NCBI GenBank assembly: GCA_903885895.1
Contig: CAISKC010000271.1
Coordinates: 1 to 18,053 of the forward strand
Direction of reading: 5' to 3'
Length of the DNA stretch: 18,053 nt
DNA from: an uncultured Legionella sp.
GTDB taxonomy: Bacteria > Pseudomonadota > Gammaproteobacteria > Legionellales > Legionellaceae
Position numbers and translations under genes: made by a program. The notes beneath the pieces are model-generated. The model did no database searches. It had not been told where the DNA came from and saw only the letters and a list, made by a program, of their open reading frames with translations. Position 1 is the first letter of the stretch, and each line of letters opens with the position of its first letter. Below are positions 16,944-18,053 of this stretch, piece by piece.

Positions 16944-17012
16944 GTTCAAAACCATACACAGAGCCGCGCGTGTCAGCAAGCGGAAATTTTCAAATTACTA
17001 AATTATTTTCTT

Positions 17013-17032
17013 GGCTACACATCCGGCTACAC
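17013..17032 (+). repeat. Tandem GGCTACAC repeat near the element end
   Basis: Two exact copies of GGCTACAC (17013-17020 and 17025-17032) are set 12 bases apart, about one helical turn, some 70 bases inside the tRNA end. Short phased direct repeats beside an attachment core are what arm-type binding sites of tyrosine recombinases look like; that role is inferred. The 16944-17239 stretch otherwise holds no convincing gene. Confidence 0.4.
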
Positions 17033-17138
17033 TTTTCAATATTAAAGCGATCAACAAATCGGCTGAATTTCTTAAATTCTGTGACAACCTCAGTTCCAAT
17101 CTATCCTAAAAACAACTCAAAAATGCTACCAAAATCTA

Positions 17139-17167
17139 TTGACCGTACTTATTTTATTCGGCATGAT
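17139..17167 (+). promoter_or_regulatory. Promoter upstream of the AlpA-family gene
   Basis: TTGACC (17139-17144, 5 of 6 matches to the -35 consensus) and CATGAT (17162-17167, 4 of 6 to the -10) are 17 bases apart. The -10 runs into an inverted repeat that begins at 17166, so a protein bound there would block the promoter. Confidence 0.45.
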
Positions 17168-17220
17168 AACCATTAAGGTTATGTAAAAGACTGAACGACG
17201 GAGCGATCAGAATAACCTTA
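17166..17220. promoter_or_regulatory. Nested inverted repeats, candidate operator or leader hairpin
   Basis: ATAACC (17166-17171) pairs with GGTTAT (17177-17182) across a 5-base centre. The longer TAAGGTTAT (17174-17182) pairs with ATAACCTTA (17212-17220) across 29 bases. The three half-sites make two alternative pairings that share the middle copy. The first lies at the transcription start of the predicted promoter and the last is 25 bases before the gene start. This suits either an autoregulatory operator for a small DNA-binding protein or a switchable leader RNA. It is visible in the sequence, but the function is inferred. Confidence 0.5.
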
Positions 17221-17233
17221 TTCAACTTCAAAT

Positions 17234-17238
17234 AAGGA
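17234..17238 (+). promoter_or_regulatory. Shine-Dalgarno that sets the AlpA-family gene start
   Basis: AAGGA is 7 bases before the ATG at 17246 but only 1 base before the in-frame ATG at 17240, so the second ATG is the likely start. Confidence 0.6.
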
Positions 17239-17245
17239 AATGATC

Positions 17246-17467
17246 ATGAACAATCATCAAGCTAATGCTACGCTCCTCACAAAGAAATTCTATTTCATCA
17301 GAGATCTTGAAATACTACTTGGACGAAGTCGCTCAACTCTTCGTAGATGGTGGATGGCCGGAAAATTTCCTAAACCATTCAAACTCAATGATATTACTCT
17401 AGCGTGGGATGTTACAAACATTCATACCTGGTGCGCTCAACAGAGCCAAACTTCTAATGTTTTTTAA
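17246..17467 (+). CDS. AlpA-family phage/island transcriptional regulator
   Basis: This 73-residue DNA-binding protein resembles the AlpA/CP4-57 regulators that activate excisionase or integrase genes in P4-like and other integrated elements. The pattern is a MerR/excisionase-like winged helix: KKFYFIRDLEILLGRSRSTL (helix-turn-helix), then RRWWMAGKFPKPFKLNDITLAWD, matching the family's FPxPxKL...xW core, and a C-terminal IHTWC helix where members usually have a W at the end of the domain. Tyr in the usual helix-2 STxYR is replaced by Leu-Arg. It is 20 bases before the replication-type gene and probably in one operon with it. It may bind the inverted repeats just upstream. Confidence 0.8.
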   Translation: MNNHQANATLLTKKFYFIRDLEILLGRSRSTLRRWWMAGKFPKPFKLNDITLAWDVTNIHTWCAQQSQTSNVF

Positions 17468-17487
17468 TCGCCACTTAAGACAAAAAA

Positions 17488-17754
17488 ATGAACTTTCTAT
17501 TCGTCAACACTTATGAATTAAGCGCGCTGATGGAGTTACCTTGGATTCAGCGCATTACTTACCTAATGGGGATTCGTCCATACATGGACAGAAAAACCTA
17601 TATTGTAGGGATCAAGCGTAGGATCAGCTATCAATCGTTACGTGAAATACTGTATGTCGCACCCATAGCCGGTGTTAAAACAGGTGCTCCTAGTCAACAA
17701 CAAGTACGTCGTGCTGTAAAAGCGCTAGAAAGAGCGGGCCTCGTAGCTATTTAA
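17488..17754 (+). CDS. N-terminal part of an element-encoded replication-type protein, ended by an in-frame stop
   Basis: This 88-residue open frame begins at an ATG after a weak AAGA site. It contains YELSALMELPWIQRITYLMG, then VGIKRRISYQSLREILYV and SQQQVRRAVKALERAGLVAI. The last part reads as the recognition helix of a winged-helix domain, as in replication initiators and primosomal proteins of phages and integrative elements. I recall similar proteins in Legionella genomic islands, but cannot verify this. A TAA at 17752-17754 ends the frame right after the winged-helix region, while homologue-like sequence continues in the same frame. A single base change (CAA to TAA) would explain it. 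The short product may still bind DNA. Confidence 0.6.
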   Translation: MNFLFVNTYELSALMELPWIQRITYLMGIRPYMDRKTYIVGIKRRISYQSLREILYVAPIAGVKTGAPSQQQVRRAVKALERAGLVAI

Positions 17755-18053
17755 TCTACCGAGAAACATTTAATTTTAAAATGTCTTTTAGCTGAAACGT
17801 ATGATTCTGCCCAAAACAAGGCCGACATGAAGGCGATACCTGAAGACGAACGGAATCGCACATACTTAAACTCATTAGTATCGTATCATGCAGAACATAC
17901 GCCACCAAAGGAAGACACGATAAAAAACCATCAGGCCGACACACCTCATAACTCAGTAATTAATAATGTTTGTTTAGTTATGTTATCGCAAAAATTTGAA
18001 CAGTTTTGGTCAATTTATCCTAAACCCTATAACAAAACTAAAACATGGGACGT
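17755..18053 (+). pseudogene. Downstream remainder of the interrupted replication-type gene, cut by the window edge
   Basis: Directly after the TAA the same frame stays open for 99 codons to the end of the window. It begins STEKHLILKCLLAE, a natural continuation of the preceding winged-helix region. A polar linker follows, then KFEQFWSIYPKPYNKTKTW. That segment matches the FxxFWxxYPxKxxKxxAW type motif common in phage and island replication proteins. With the upstream part it would make a protein of at least 187 residues. Sequence error, a recent nonsense mutation, or separate translation from the ATG at 17827 are possible. Confidence 0.6.

Noticed and set aside
16944..17012. Terminator for the tRNA-Pro gene
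   Set aside because: I find no stable hairpin followed by a T run directly after the tRNA. The A/T-rich stretch there is not enough.
16904..17176. 90-codon open frame on the + strand overlapping the tRNA
   Set aside because: It begins inside the tRNA anticodon arm, has no ribosome binding site and no recognisable protein features. It is a chance frame across the tRNA and non-coding DNA.
17756..17944. 62-codon open frame on the - strand
   Set aside because: It is antisense to the continuing replication-type frame and has no recognisable features.
1..18053. CRISPR arrays, insertion sequences or rRNA genes
   Set aside because: No spaced repeat array, transposase or rRNA signature was seen on either strand.

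Overview
The window looks like chromosomal DNA of a moderately AT-rich gammaproteobacterium. The Nuo proteins, the DUF885 protein and the AlpA/replication-type gene pair at the right end most resemble what I know from Legionellales (Legionella, Coxiella and relatives). That placement is an impression from protein sequences, not the result of a search.

Positions 1-12048 (+ strand) hold most of a respiratory complex I operon: the 3' part of nuoD followed by complete nuoE, F, G, H, I, J, K, L, M and N in the canonical order. Spacers are 0-30 bases and several Shine-Dalgarno sites lie inside the preceding gene, so translation is probably coupled. Together the products form the NADH-oxidising arm (NuoE, F, G), the quinone-connecting part (NuoD, I, H) and the proton-pumping membrane arm (NuoJ, K, L, M, N). 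All the cofactor and pumping residues I checked are present, so this looks like an ordinary working complex I. nuoA, B and C must lie to the left. A perfect 12-bp hairpin follows nuoN.

Positions 12172-16811 hold three accessory enzyme-like genes. First, on the - strand, is an unusual 529-residue protein. Its N-terminal half is a peptide-deformylase-like domain and its second half a short-chain-dehydrogenase-like Rossmann domain. Both halves appear to have lost key catalytic or cofactor residues. Next, also on the - strand, is a serine hydrolase of the class C beta-lactamase/esterase family. Divergent from it, on the + strand, is an exported DUF885 family protein with a zinc-peptidase-like HExxxGHH motif. 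The two divergent genes share a 61-bp spacer with a palindrome.

Positions 16829-18053 hold a tRNA-Pro(GGG) gene with a good promoter, followed at once by what looks like the left end of an integrated element: about 300 non-coding bases with tandem GGCTACAC repeats and nested inverted repeats, an AlpA-family regulator, and a replication-type gene. That last gene is interrupted by an in-frame TAA, yet its reading frame stays open for 99 codons to the window edge. No integrase or second attachment site lies within the window.

The items most worth a second look are the deformylase/dehydrogenase fusion with apparently degenerate active sites, and the tRNA-linked element with its interrupted replication gene and palindromic operator-like region.
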